From the NCBI RefSeq assembly GCF_014164505.1, contig NZ_JACJFI010000002.1:1-64000 (forward strand): a stretch of DNA of 64,000 bases, read 5' to 3'. Below are positions 9,426-17,780 of this stretch, one piece after another; position 1 is the stretch's first letter, and every line of letters starts with the position of its first letter. The notes under the pieces were generated by a model. That model had not been told where the DNA came from. It worked only from the letters and a program-made list of their open reading frames with translations, and did not search any database. The position numbers were made by a program, and so were the translations under genes. The stretch comes from Shewanella sp. SG41-4. Its GTDB lineage: Bacteria > Pseudomonadota > Gammaproteobacteria > Enterobacterales > Shewanellaceae.

Positions 9426-10142
9426 TTACAATTGCTGTAACCTTTGTGTATGCTGCAGCAGTAAAGTGTCCAATACTTCAGGGCTTAAGATAAATATTTG
9501 TACAATTTCTTCGCCGGTTTTAGAAACTGTTGCTTGCTTGTCTTCAAAAGTAATATGTAAACCTAACGCCTTTAACGTCTGTTGATCATAACTAAATAAT
9601 GGCGTGTTTCGTTTACCTTTTAAGCCTGGCATCATCCCCAATACCGTGACAGCTTGATTAACCTTAACCATGTCAAAAAAGACGCGCTCGGCCTCTGCCC
9701 ACGCCATAATATATTCAACCATACTTTTGTTGTACTTATGGAAGTCTTCCGAACCGTATAAGAGTGGTTGTAACACCCCACCATGCCAACCTAACAGGGC
9801 ATCTTGTTTTATAGTCACTTCATCACTGGCGGTTACAACATAATTAGCACACGATGATGCACAGACTTTATCAACTGTAACCTTTAATTTGTGCTGATAT
9901 ACCAACTCACCTAATCGTATGCCAGCAAGTACATCTCCCCCACCACTGTTAATAACCAATGAGGTTATTTGAGTTGGACTATTTGCTATGCCTTGTTCAA
10001 AAGCGGCAACATTATCTGGATCAATTTCACCGCTATAATTAATGACAGAGGGCAATAAGGGGTCGATAACAAGACTAAAAGAGGGTTGTTTACTTGCGCA
10101 ACCAATTAAGGTTAGCAGCATGGCTAGCAGTAGATAACGCAT
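9426..10142 (-). CDS. Periplasmic lipoprotein with ClpP/crotonase-like fold (COG3904-like)
   Basis: A 238-residue protein with a lipoprotein signal (MRYLLLAMLLTLIGC, lipobox LIGC). The core GGGDVLAGIRLGELVYQH and VDKVCASSCANYVVTASDEV resembles the predicted periplasmic ClpP-like family, with SGGGD as the oxyanion-type loop and Ser in the CASSCANY helix start at the nucleophile position. A later WHGG turn is also typical. The catalytic role, if any, is not established. It is flanked on both sides by repeat mosaics, which suggests it travelled or was rearranged with them. The start at 10142 has only a weak GGA upstream. Confidence 0.7.
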   Translation of the reverse strand: MRYLLLAMLLTLIGCASKQPSFSLVIDPLLPSVINYSGEIDPDNVAAFEQGIANSPTQITSLVINSGGGDVLAGIRLGELVYQHKLKVTVDKVCASSCANYVVTASDEVTIKQDALLGWHGGVLQPLLYGSEDFHKYNKSMVEYIMAWAEAERVFFDMVKVNQAVTVLGMMPGLKGKRNTPLFSYDQQTLKALGLHITFEDKQATVSKTGEEIVQIFILSPEVLDTLLLQHTQRLQQL

Positions 10143-10359
10143 TCATATTCCATCATGATGTTGAGTTCGCAAAAATTAGCATAACAAGCTCATTATTCAC
10201 AAGTAAATAATTTCAATTCCTCGATGATATTGATTAATCAGACTCTAACTGAACATAATCGCCAGAGACTTCTCATTGCAGGTCATTGGACTATATAGCT
10301 TTAAGATTATTTTGTTACTTTAACCATCCGGTTTCAGCTTGATTGAGGACGTTGAGGAC

Positions 10360-10620
10360 TCTTTATAAAAGAATGCGTGTTATAAAAGAATGCGTGAGCC
10401 TGACATGGCCTTTCTCGCACATCTGACCTATATGGATATTGGAAAAGTCATAATGATGCCGGGAACATCATTGACCATGCCATCACGACATTTGTGAATC
10501 CATTCACATCAGACTCCCTATGTGAAGCGTTAGCATTTTCATTCTTTATCATAAAGAGTTGGCCGAAGAACACTCAGACGAAGTTAAAAGCTGGGAATTT
10601 AATTGGGTCCGCATAAACTT
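10360..10620 (+). repeat. Dispersed hairpin mosaic, copy 3 (degenerate)
   Basis: It shares GAAGCGTTAGCATTTTC (about 10524-10540), the GTTGGCCGAAGA variant and AAAGCTGG with the other copies. Preceding it are several unrelated small stems: AATGATG/CATCATT near 10451-10471 and GTGAAT/ATTCAC near 10494-10509. A GAATGCGTG-like duplication lies near 10370-10395. It is the most decayed copy and abuts copy 4. Confidence 0.55.
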
Positions 10621-10659
10621 TTATAAAAAGATAAGTTTTAAGCCACTTTTGTGTCCGAA

Positions 10660-11032
10660 ACGAATTAGTCATGCCCAAATTCAACTCTGAACTTGAGGCC
10701 GTTGAAGAAAATGACGTGAGCTAGCCATGGATGGCGAGCTAGCTTTAGAGGGGAAGGGACGCCCCATCTGAAGCGTTAGCATTTTCGAATAAGGCCGAGG
10801 CTGACTAAAAATAAAGTTAAAAGCTGGATCAGACCACGTCGCGAAATTATCGCTTTTCAGATAATTTTGATGTGGCGGTTGGGAGATCCAAGAGGGAACA
10901 GCCGTTGGTTTCCTCTTGGTCTGGTGTGGGTGAAGCGCCACGACGTTAGTGGCCGTAGGCCATAATCTAATAGCCCGTGCAGGGTGGAACCTTGCGATCT
11001 TAAGCGTAAGTGGCCACAGGCCATAAAAAATT
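10660..11032 (+). repeat. Dispersed hairpin mosaic, copy 4 (most complete)
   Basis: The blocks run in order: CCCAAATTCAACTCTGAACT, a hairpin with ATGGAT apex (GCCAT/ATGGC, 10724-10735, extended by AGCT/AGCT), GGGGAAGGGACGCCCCATCT, GCGTTAGCATTTTCGAATAA, a variable spacer with AAAGCTGGATCA, the 32-base CCAAGAGG...CCTCTTGG hairpin (10888-10919), GAAGCGCCACGACGTT, then palindromes TGGCCGTAGGCCA and TGGCCACAGGCCA separated by GCAGGGTGGAACCTTGCGAT. It is the inverted partner of copy 1. It ends eight bases before the sseA stop. Confidence 0.75.
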
Positions 11033-11039
11033 AACCCTA

Positions 11040-11873
11040 TTATTCAATAGGAAGCGCAGCATCGCCGCCCCATACCGCCCAAGAACCATCATATAAAGCC
11101 GCTTGATGGTGCCCTGCTGCATACGAAGCCAGAATCAAAATACATGCGGTAATTCCCGAGCCACAACTAAATACCCGTTGAGCGTTATGGCTGGCGTCTA
11201 AGTTAGCGAAAATGGTATGTAACTCACGAATAGGTTTCATTTTGAACCCGTTTAATACCTGCGCGAAAGGCAAGTTGAGTGAACCTGGAATATGACCACT
11301 GCGCATACCAACACGAGGTTCTGGTGACGTGCCGTTAAACCGCCCTGCTGCTCTTGCATCAATAATATCAACATTAGCATGACCAAGATGGGTCAATATA
11401 AACTCGGTATCGCAAACCTTGTGTTGCTGCTGACGCCCTTTGATATCACCTAAATTGATAGCGCTGGCAAACTGACGCACAGTGTCTCGCCCTTCTCCTC
11501 GCCATTGAGGTAAACCGCCATCGAGTACAAATACCTTATCAAACCCCATAGCTTTAAAGGTCCACCATGCACGCGGTGCAGAATAAATACCTTGGTCATC
11601 GTAAATAACGACAGTGCTGTTATGGTTTATGCCTAATGCTTGCGCAGCATGAATAAATTGCTTTTCGTTAGGCATAGCATGCGTTTGTGAAGAGTGATGG
11701 TCAAAAAAGTCTCTGTCGATGTGGCATGATAATGCCCCAGGAATAACATAAAGCTCATCGTATACCAGCGGCTCTTTACCCAATACCACTTCCATACTGG
11801 CATCGAGTAACACAAGTTCTGGGTCTTCTAAGTGTTGCGCTAGCCAATCTGTGGTCACTAAAGGAAAATTCAC
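11040..11873 (-). CDS. sseA: 3-mercaptopyruvate sulfurtransferase, two rhodanese domains
   Basis: A 277-residue tandem rhodanese enzyme that transfers sulfur from mercaptopyruvate or thiosulfate to acceptors. The inactive N-terminal domain carries the VVIYDDQGIYSAPRAWW motif, and the catalytic C-terminal domain carries the Cys in VFSCGSGITACIL. The CGSGITA loop is the type found in mercaptopyruvate sulfurtransferases rather than in thiosulfate-preferring rhodaneses. A GTG start at 11873 is preferred because GAGAGG lies six bases upstream; the longer frame would include this ribosome site. It is 37 bases downstream of the VanZ-like gene on the same strand. Confidence 0.88.
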   Translation of the reverse strand: MNFPLVTTDWLAQHLEDPELVLLDASMEVVLGKEPLVYDELYVIPGALSCHIDRDFFDHHSSQTHAMPNEKQFIHAAQALGINHNSTVVIYDDQGIYSAPRAWWTFKAMGFDKVFVLDGGLPQWRGEGRDTVRQFASAINLGDIKGRQQQHKVCDTEFILTHLGHANVDIIDARAAGRFNGTSPEPRVGMRSGHIPGSLNLPFAQVLNGFKMKPIRELHTIFANLDASHNAQRVFSCGSGITACILILASYAAGHHQAALYDGSWAVWGGDAALPIE

Positions 11874-11910
11874 ATTAAACCTCTCTTTCAATTGATGGCA
11901 AATATTGATG

Positions 11911-12333
11911 CTAACTCACGCTAGGACTACCACGATGATTGTCTATATAACGCTGAGTTAAGCCACTTAAATAACTAAATAAGATAATACCAACAGCATC
12001 GGCAACTAAGTCGATGATGTCTAATGTTCTTGACGGGATAAAACCCTGACTGATTTCTTCACTCAAGACGAATATCGACACTAACACAGCGCCGTAATAA
12101 ACCGGAAGACGTCCGATGCAAAAATGACGACTGAGTAAGGCTAAATTAACTACATAGGTTAATAAACCGAATAACAGCATGTGGCCGACTTTATCGCCGT
12201 AAGGGATGAGTTTTATTACGTCGAAAAACACACTGTGGCCGCCCGTATTGGCGAGGTAAATAACCCATAAAATAAAACTAAAAAAACCGCCAGCAACAAT
12301 AATAGCCAAACGAGAGAAGGTCTTATGGGTCAT
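11911..12333 (-). CDS. VanZ-like membrane protein
   Basis: A 140-residue inner-membrane protein with four predicted helices. The VanZ-family features are the DKVGHMLLFGLLTYVVNLAL segment and EEISQGFIPSRTLDIIDLVADAVG, where the EExxQ and DxxDxxAN-type acidic patches are conserved. VanZ proteins have no settled biochemical role outside teicoplanin resistance, and single-domain members are common in marine bacteria. The ATG at 12333 is preferred because GGAT is eight bases upstream. The gene precedes sseA and is probably cotranscribed with it. Confidence 0.75.
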   Translation of the reverse strand: MTHKTFSRLAIIVAGGFFSFILWVIYLANTGGHSVFFDVIKLIPYGDKVGHMLLFGLLTYVVNLALLSRHFCIGRLPVYYGAVLVSIFVLSEEISQGFIPSRTLDIIDLVADAVGIILFSYLSGLTQRYIDNHRGSPSVS

Positions 12334-12511
12334 CGGCATTCATCCGTATGAAATATTGATGTAAATAATGCCTTTGAGTCTACAACGAATAGTTAGCATT
12401 TTAGCGTTAATTTTGCTTAACCTCTGGTCGATTTAAGGTGTCAGCAATAAGCATGTACTTGTTAAACAAAAACCGAGTTGTTGGTATGAATTATCCAACG
12501 CAGAGATGGCC

Positions 12512-12540
12512 AATAAAAAAGCCCTTTATTGCTAAAGGGC
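12512..12540 (-). terminator. Intrinsic terminator after puuC
   Basis: GCCCTTTA (12521-12528) pairs with TAAAGGGC (12533-12540). On the minus strand the stem is followed by TTTTTTATTG. It lies 30 bases after the puuC stop. Confidence 0.9.
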
Positions 12541-12569
12541 TTAATATTAATCTACATTACGAATGCCTA

Positions 12570-14066
12570 TTATAGGGCTATCCAAGTTGCTTTGATTTCG
12601 GTGTATTTATCAAACGCATGTAATGATTTATCACGGCCATTACCAGACTGTTTATAACCACCAAACGGAGCAGTCATATCGCCGCCATCATAATGGTTAA
12701 TCCACACCATACCGCTGCGCAGCGCTTTGGCCGTTTTGTGAGCTTTGCTTAGGTTTGATGTCCAAACACCCGCCGCTAGACCATACATAGTATCGTTGGC
12801 AATTTGAACGGCTTGTTCCATGCCATCAAACTCGATAACCGATAACACTGGGCCAAAAATCTCTTCGCTGGCAATGGTCATGTCATTTCTAACATTACTA
12901 AAAATGGTCGGTTGTACGTACATGCCGCCAGTTTCTGCCATAACTTGTTTTCCGCCATCAACCAAGGTGGCACCTTGCTCGCTACCGGCTTTGATGTAAT
13001 TAAGCACGTTTGTCAGTTGTTGCTGATCGACCATTGCACCGCAAGTTGTTTTAGGATCAAGCGGATGACCAGGTTGCCAACCTTGCATTTCTTCAACAAT
13101 CAGCTTAATTAACTCATCTTTTACACCTGACTCAACCAATAAACGAGAACCCGCGGTGCAGACTTCGCCTTGGTTAAACGCAATGGCTACTGCGGCAGCT
13201 TCTGCAGCAGCTTTTAAGTCTGGTGCGTCATTAAACACAATATTAGGGCTTTTTCCGCCAGCTTCTAACCACACGCGCTTCATATTCGACTCGCCTGCGT
13301 AAATCATTAACTGTTTAGCAATTTTAGTTGAACCGGTGAATACCAAAGTATCGACATCCATGTGCAATGCCAACGCTTTACCAACGGTATGACCATAGCC
13401 TGGTAATACGTTTAATACCCCTGCAGGTATTCCCGCTTCAATCGCGAGTTGCGCCATGCGAATAGCGGTAAGAGGTGATTTTTCTGATGGCTTTAAAATC
13501 ACGCTATTGCCTGTGGCGAGTGAAGGCCCAAGCTTCCAACATGCCATAATCATTGGGAAATTCCATGGCACGATGGCTGCGACGACGCCAACTGGCTCAC
13601 GGGTGATCATACCTATTTCGTTATGAGCAGTAGGAGCAATTTCATCATAAATTTTATCTATCGCTTCACCATACCAACGTATAGCACGAGCAGCGCCAAC
13701 CACATCAACACCTTTAGAGTGCTGAATCGGCTTGCCCATATCAAGCGTTTCAAGTAACGCCAATTCATCGGCGTTTTCTTCAAGTAAATCAGCAAACTTA
13801 ATCATGACTTGCTTGCGTTTAACCGGCGGTAACATTGACCAGGTTCCCGCTTCAAATACTTCACGCGCATTCGCCACTGCAAGGTTAGCATCGGCTAAAT
13901 CACAGCTAGCCACTTTGGCTAATACTTGGCCATCGATAGGACTGATACAGTCAAATGTGTCACCAGAAGATGCACCTTGATATTGACCATTAATGAAAGC
14001 TTGCCCGGTAATTTTCAGACTTGCAGCTAGTGCTTCCCAATCGCTACGACTTGTTGGAGTACTCAT
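12570..14066 (-). CDS. puuC: Gamma-glutamyl-gamma-aminobutyraldehyde dehydrogenase
   Basis: A 498-residue NAD(P)-dependent aldehyde dehydrogenase, full length. The cofactor loop PWNFPMIMACWKLGPSLATG, the FTGSTKIAKQ turn, the catalytic glutamate in WLEAGGKSPNIVF and the nucleophilic Cys in FNQGEVCTAGSRLLVE are all present. It would oxidise the aldehyde made by PuuB to gamma-glutamyl-GABA. The assignment to puuC among ALDHs rests on sequence type plus the locus. It is divergent from the omega-aminotransferase across 313 bases that contain the shared AATGCACA and ACACTTTA octamers, and it ends at a good terminator. Confidence 0.9.
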   Translation of the reverse strand: MSTPTSRSDWEALAASLKITGQAFINGQYQGASSGDTFDCISPIDGQVLAKVASCDLADANLAVANAREVFEAGTWSMLPPVKRKQVMIKFADLLEENADELALLETLDMGKPIQHSKGVDVVGAARAIRWYGEAIDKIYDEIAPTAHNEIGMITREPVGVVAAIVPWNFPMIMACWKLGPSLATGNSVILKPSEKSPLTAIRMAQLAIEAGIPAGVLNVLPGYGHTVGKALALHMDVDTLVFTGSTKIAKQLMIYAGESNMKRVWLEAGGKSPNIVFNDAPDLKAAAEAAAVAIAFNQGEVCTAGSRLLVESGVKDELIKLIVEEMQGWQPGHPLDPKTTCGAMVDQQQLTNVLNYIKAGSEQGATLVDGGKQVMAETGGMYVQPTIFSNVRNDMTIASEEIFGPVLSVIEFDGMEQAVQIANDTMYGLAAGVWTSNLSKAHKTAKALRSGMVWINHYDGGDMTAPFGGYKQSGNGRDKSLHAFDKYTEIKATWIAL

Positions 14067-14252
14067 TGTGACCTCTACATAATAAATGGATTGATAAGCA
14101 CCAAGCTAAACAAAAAAATCAGGTGCTAAACCTAAAATGTGTGCCGTATAAAATGGATTACAGACACAATAACATTAATGAATATTGTCACCTGATTATG
14201 CTGAACAGCAAGATATTTTCAATATATTTTACAAAATAGGCACATTTAGTTT

Positions 14253-14275
14253 AAATAAATGCACAAAACACTTTA
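14253..14275. promoter_or_regulatory. Candidate PuuR site between puuC and aminotransferase
   Basis: AATGCACA (14258-14265) and ACACTTTA (14268-14275) lie two bases apart in the divergent spacer. Both octamers recur in the puuD and puuB upstream regions. The adjacency here gives the clearest view of the composite element. Assignment to PuuR is inferred. Confidence 0.45.
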
Positions 14276-14379
14276 ACGTTCATTATTTTTGACATAGCAT
14301 AGCGAATATTCATCACTCATTATTTAACCAATTTGAGATGAATCCCTAGTAATTGTAGCTATCAATGTAGAGTCAATTT

Positions 14380-15732
14380 ATGAGCGAATTTCAGAAAAAC
14401 AGAACTAGCGATTCATCGCAAACATGGCCGAACATGGCACACTTTTGGATGCCGTTTACTGCCAATAAACAATTTAAGACTAATCCTAGGCTGTTGGTTT
14501 CGGCACAAGGAATGTACTACACCGATATTGAAGGCAATAAAGTACTCGATGCTACTGCCGGTTTATGGTGTTGCAATGCTGGCCACGGCCGTCAAGAAAT
14601 TTCCCAAGCAGTAAGCCAACAAATTAGCCAAATGGATTATGCACCGTCTTTTCAAATGGGCCATCCGCTCGCATTTGAATTAGCGCATAAACTCAGTCAG
14701 CTGAGCCCTGACGGATTGGATAAGGTGTTTTTTACTAATTCTGGCTCAGAATCTGTTGATACCGCACTAAAGATGGCGCTTTGCTATCATCGCGCCAATG
14801 GTCAAGCCACTCGTACTCGGTTTATCGGTCGTGAGCTTGGTTATCATGGTGTCGGTTTTGGAGGCATCTCAGTCGGTGGGATCAGTAATAATCGCAAAAC
14901 CTTCAGCCAACAATTACTTCAGGGTGTAGATCACTTACCTCATACGCTCGATATTGCCAATAATGCCTTTAGCCACGGTTTACCACCGCACGGAGTGGAT
15001 AAAGCTGAGGTGCTTGAACAACTTATTACTTTACATGGCGCCGAGAACATTGCCGCGGTCATTGTTGAGCCGATGTCTGGTTCTGCTGGGGTTATCTTAC
15101 CGCCAGATGGGTACTTAACGCGGTTACGCGAAATAACCCAAAAACACGGAATTTTATTAATATTTGATGAAGTGATTACAGGCTTTGGCCGAGTAGGCGC
15201 AGCCTTTGCCAGCGAGCGCTGGCAAGTCACTCCAGATATGATCACCACAGCCAAAGCCATTAATAATGGTGCTATTCCCATGGGTGCAGTATTTGTTAGC
15301 AATACCATTCACGACACTTGTATGCATGGCCCTGATGAATTAATTGAATTTTTCCACGGTTATACCTATTCAGGTCATCCGGTAGCGGCAGCATCTGCAC
15401 TTGCTACCTTATCTATATACGAAGATGAAAAATTATTTGAACGCGCAAAAGGTCTTGAGTCTTATTTCGAGCAAGCGGTTCACAGCCTTAAAGGCTTACC
15501 AAACGTCATTGATATTCGTAATACTGGTTTAGTTGCAGGTATTCAACTGGCGCCAAGTGAAAAAGGCGTGGGTAAACGAGGTTATGCCATTTTTGATCAT
15601 TGTTTTAGACATGGTGCGTTAGTGCGGGCAACGGCTGACATTATTGCATTATCACCGCCACTGATTGTGGAAAAGTCGCAAATTGATGACATGATTAATC
15701 ACATTACCGATGCAATTAATGCTGTTGGTTAA
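14380..15732 (+). CDS. Omega-amino acid--pyruvate aminotransferase (beta-alanine type)
   Basis: A 450-residue class III aminotransferase of the beta-alanine:pyruvate type. Visible marks are the N-terminal HFWMPFTANKQFK signature, ATAGLWCCNAGHGR, the phosphate-binding NSGSESVDTALK, the cofactor Asp in LLIFDEVITGFGRVG and the Schiff-base Lys in MITTAKAINNGAIPMG. It would convert beta-alanine or GABA with pyruvate to malonate or succinate semialdehyde plus alanine. The next gene encodes a matching CoA-acylating semialdehyde dehydrogenase 53 bases downstream, forming an omega-amino acid degradation pair. Its divergence from puuC with shared octamers suggests joint control with the putrescine genes. 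Confidence 0.9.
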   Translation: MSEFQKNRTSDSSQTWPNMAHFWMPFTANKQFKTNPRLLVSAQGMYYTDIEGNKVLDATAGLWCCNAGHGRQEISQAVSQQISQMDYAPSFQMGHPLAFELAHKLSQLSPDGLDKVFFTNSGSESVDTALKMALCYHRANGQATRTRFIGRELGYHGVGFGGISVGGISNNRKTFSQQLLQGVDHLPHTLDIANNAFSHGLPPHGVDKAEVLEQLITLHGAENIAAVIVEPMSGSAGVILPPDGYLTRLREITQKHGILLIFDEVITGFGRVGAAFASERWQVTPDMITTAKAINNGAIPMGAVFVSNTIHDTCMHGPDELIEFFHGYTYSGHPVAAASALATLSIYEDEKLFERAKGLESYFEQAVHSLKGLPNVIDIRNTGLVAGIQLAPSEKGVGKRGYAIFDHCFRHGALVRATADIIALSPPLIVEKSQIDDMINHITDAINAVG

Positions 15733-15785
15733 CGCTGTTAGTTAATATTTTCTGAATACATATTTTGCTTAAAAGGATCCAGTTC

Positions 15786-17285
15786 ATGCTAAACATCACT
15801 CATTTTGTCGATGGGCAACACACGTCAGCCAGTCAACGTAATCAAACGATCTATGACCCTGCTACGGGAGAAACGCGTGGCCAAGTATCATTGGCGAGTC
15901 ACGATGAAGTGAGCTTAGCGATAGCTACTGCTAAAAATGCCTATCAGACTTGGTCGCAAGTGACGCCACTTAACCGTGCACGAGTGTTATTCAAGTTTAA
16001 AGCCTTAGTAGAGCAAAATATTGATAAATTGGCACAGCTCATCACTATTGAACATGGCAAAGTGTTGGATGACGCTAAAGGTGAAATTACCCGAGGGCTC
16101 GAAGTTGTTGAGTTTGCTTGCGGCATTCCGCATTTGCTCAAAGGTGAGCATACCCAACAAGTGGGTGGCGGCGTTGATTCATGGTCTGTTAACCAATCGT
16201 TGGGTGTCGTTGCCGGTATCTCACCGTTTAACTTTCCGGTTATGGTGCCAATGTGGATGTTCCCTATCGCAATAGCCTGCGGTAATACCTTTATCATGAA
16301 ACCGTCTGAAAAAGATCCGAGCGCAGTGATGTTCATTGCCGAATTATTGACACAAGCAGGCCTGCCAAATGGCGTGTTTAATGTGATTAATGGCGATAAA
16401 GAGGCGGTTGATGCTTTATTAACTCATCCAGATGTTCACGCGGTTAGTTTTGTTGGCTCAACCCCAATTGCCGAATACATTTACAGCACAGCCTCTGCTC
16501 ACGGTAAACGCGTGCAAGCATTGGGCGGAGCTAAAAATCACATGCTATTAATGCCAGATGCTGACTTAGATCAAGCCGTCAACGCATTAATGGGTGCAGC
16601 ATATGGTAGTGCAGGTGAACGCTGTATGGCTATTTCGGTGGTATTAGCGGTCGGCGATGTAGGCGACAAATTAGTCGAAGCATTATTACCGCAAATTAGC
16701 ACCTTAAAAATTGGCAGCGGTATTACCCCTGAAATGGACATGGGACCGTTAGTTTCAGCCCAGCACTTAGCTAAAGTTCGCGATTATGTCGAAGCCGGTG
16801 TCAAAGAAGGTGCAACATTAGTGGTTGATGGCCGAGACATCAGTATTAAAGACCACCAGCAAGGTTACTTTTTAGGTGCGTGCTTATTTGATCATGTCAC
16901 GCCGCAGATGAGCATTTACCAGCAAGAAATTTTTGGCCCTGTATTAGCCATCGTCCGCGTCGACAACTATGCCGATGCATTGGCGCTAATTAACCAACAC
17001 GAATTTGGTAATGGCACGGCTATTTTTACTCAAAGCGGTCAAGTTGCACGCCATTTTTGTCATCACGTTGAAGTAGGCATGGTCGGCGTAAACGTGCCAA
17101 TCCCGGTGCCAATGGCATTTCATAGCTTTGGCGGCTGGAAACGTTCGTTATTTGGGCCGCTGCATATGCACGGACCGGATGGAGTTCGCTTTTATACTAA
17201 GCGCAAAGCCATTACCGCTCGCTGGCCACAAGCTAAAACCGATACGAATGAACCTTCGGCATTTATTATGCCGACCATGAAATAA
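15786..17285 (+). CDS. mmsA: CoA-acylating (methyl)malonate-semialdehyde dehydrogenase
   Basis: A 499-residue aldehyde dehydrogenase of the MmsA/IolA type, which oxidatively decarboxylates malonate or methylmalonate semialdehyde to acetyl- or propionyl-CoA. Visible are GVVAGISPFNFPVMVPMWMF, QALGGAKNHMLLMPDADLD (the glutamate of ordinary ALDHs is replaced, as in the CoA-acylating group) and the catalytic Cys in YGSAGERCMAISV. The C terminus has the family FFGxxR-like TKRKAITARWP. The ATG at 15786 has AAGGATCC ten bases upstream, whereas the longer frame would start inside that site. It is paired with the aminotransferase, probably for beta-alanine catabolism. Confidence 0.9.
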   Translation: MLNITHFVDGQHTSASQRNQTIYDPATGETRGQVSLASHDEVSLAIATAKNAYQTWSQVTPLNRARVLFKFKALVEQNIDKLAQLITIEHGKVLDDAKGEITRGLEVVEFACGIPHLLKGEHTQQVGGGVDSWSVNQSLGVVAGISPFNFPVMVPMWMFPIAIACGNTFIMKPSEKDPSAVMFIAELLTQAGLPNGVFNVINGDKEAVDALLTHPDVHAVSFVGSTPIAEYIYSTASAHGKRVQALGGAKNHMLLMPDADLDQAVNALMGAAYGSAGERCMAISVVLAVGDVGDKLVEALLPQISTLKIGSGITPEMDMGPLVSAQHLAKVRDYVEAGVKEGATLVVDGRDISIKDHQQGYFLGACLFDHVTPQMSIYQQEIFGPVLAIVRVDNYADALALINQHEFGNGTAIFTQSGQVARHFCHHVEVGMVGVNVPIPVPMAFHSFGGWKRSLFGPLHMHGPDGVRFYTKRKAITARWPQAKTDTNEPSAFIMPTMK

Positions 17286-17297
17286 GTGAAGCAAACA

Positions 17298-17660
17298 ATG
17301 AAGCATATTAACGATATTACGCTTTTTAGCAGCCAATCAACTGCGATTGAGTCGTATCACTTAACGGATGAAAAACGGCTCACAGGTGATCCGCTGCAAT
17401 CAGTGCAAAATCATTTCGAAAGCCCGTGCAAGCAGTTTAATGTTGGCATTTGGCAAAGTGAAATTGGCAGTTGGAATATCAATTATAGCGAATATGAATA
17501 TTGCGATATTCTCGAAGGCTGTAGCATTATCACCGACAGCCAAGGCAAAAGCTTAACAGTTAACACTGGTGATAAATTTGTTATTCCTGCCGGGTTTATA
17601 GGCACATGGGAAGTCACCGAACACTGTAAAAAGATCTACGTTATTTTTGAACAACAATAA
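17298..17660 (+). CDS. Small cupin protein (DUF861-like)
   Basis: A 120-residue single-domain cupin. The core motifs are EYEYCDILEGCSIITD and NTGDKFVIPAGFIGTWEV, as in the DUF861/ureidoglycine-type cupins often found beside catabolic dehydrogenases. No assigned reaction exists for such stand-alone members. It begins within 15 bases of the mmsA stop and is surely cotranscribed. A GTG at 17286 abutting the mmsA stop is an alternative start; the ATG at 17298 has a weak AGTGAAG upstream. It may be an accessory or small-molecule sensor of the pathway, which is inference. Confidence 0.75.
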   Translation: MKHINDITLFSSQSTAIESYHLTDEKRLTGDPLQSVQNHFESPCKQFNVGIWQSEIGSWNINYSEYEYCDILEGCSIITDSQGKSLTVNTGDKFVIPAGFIGTWEVTEHCKKIYVIFEQQ

Positions 17661-17780
17661 CGTGTAACCGCCATGTGGTACAGACAAAACCTTAACGGTT
17701 TTAGTTCTGATAAGTGGCATTCGCAGTCGTTGAGTACCTTAATACCAACAACTGTATTTTATGTAAATGGAGATAATATC

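Noticed and set aside
10681-10941. Minus-strand 86-codon frame in mosaic copy 4
   Set aside because: It reads through the hairpin slot and fixed blocks, resembles the frame in copy 1 and has no domain content.
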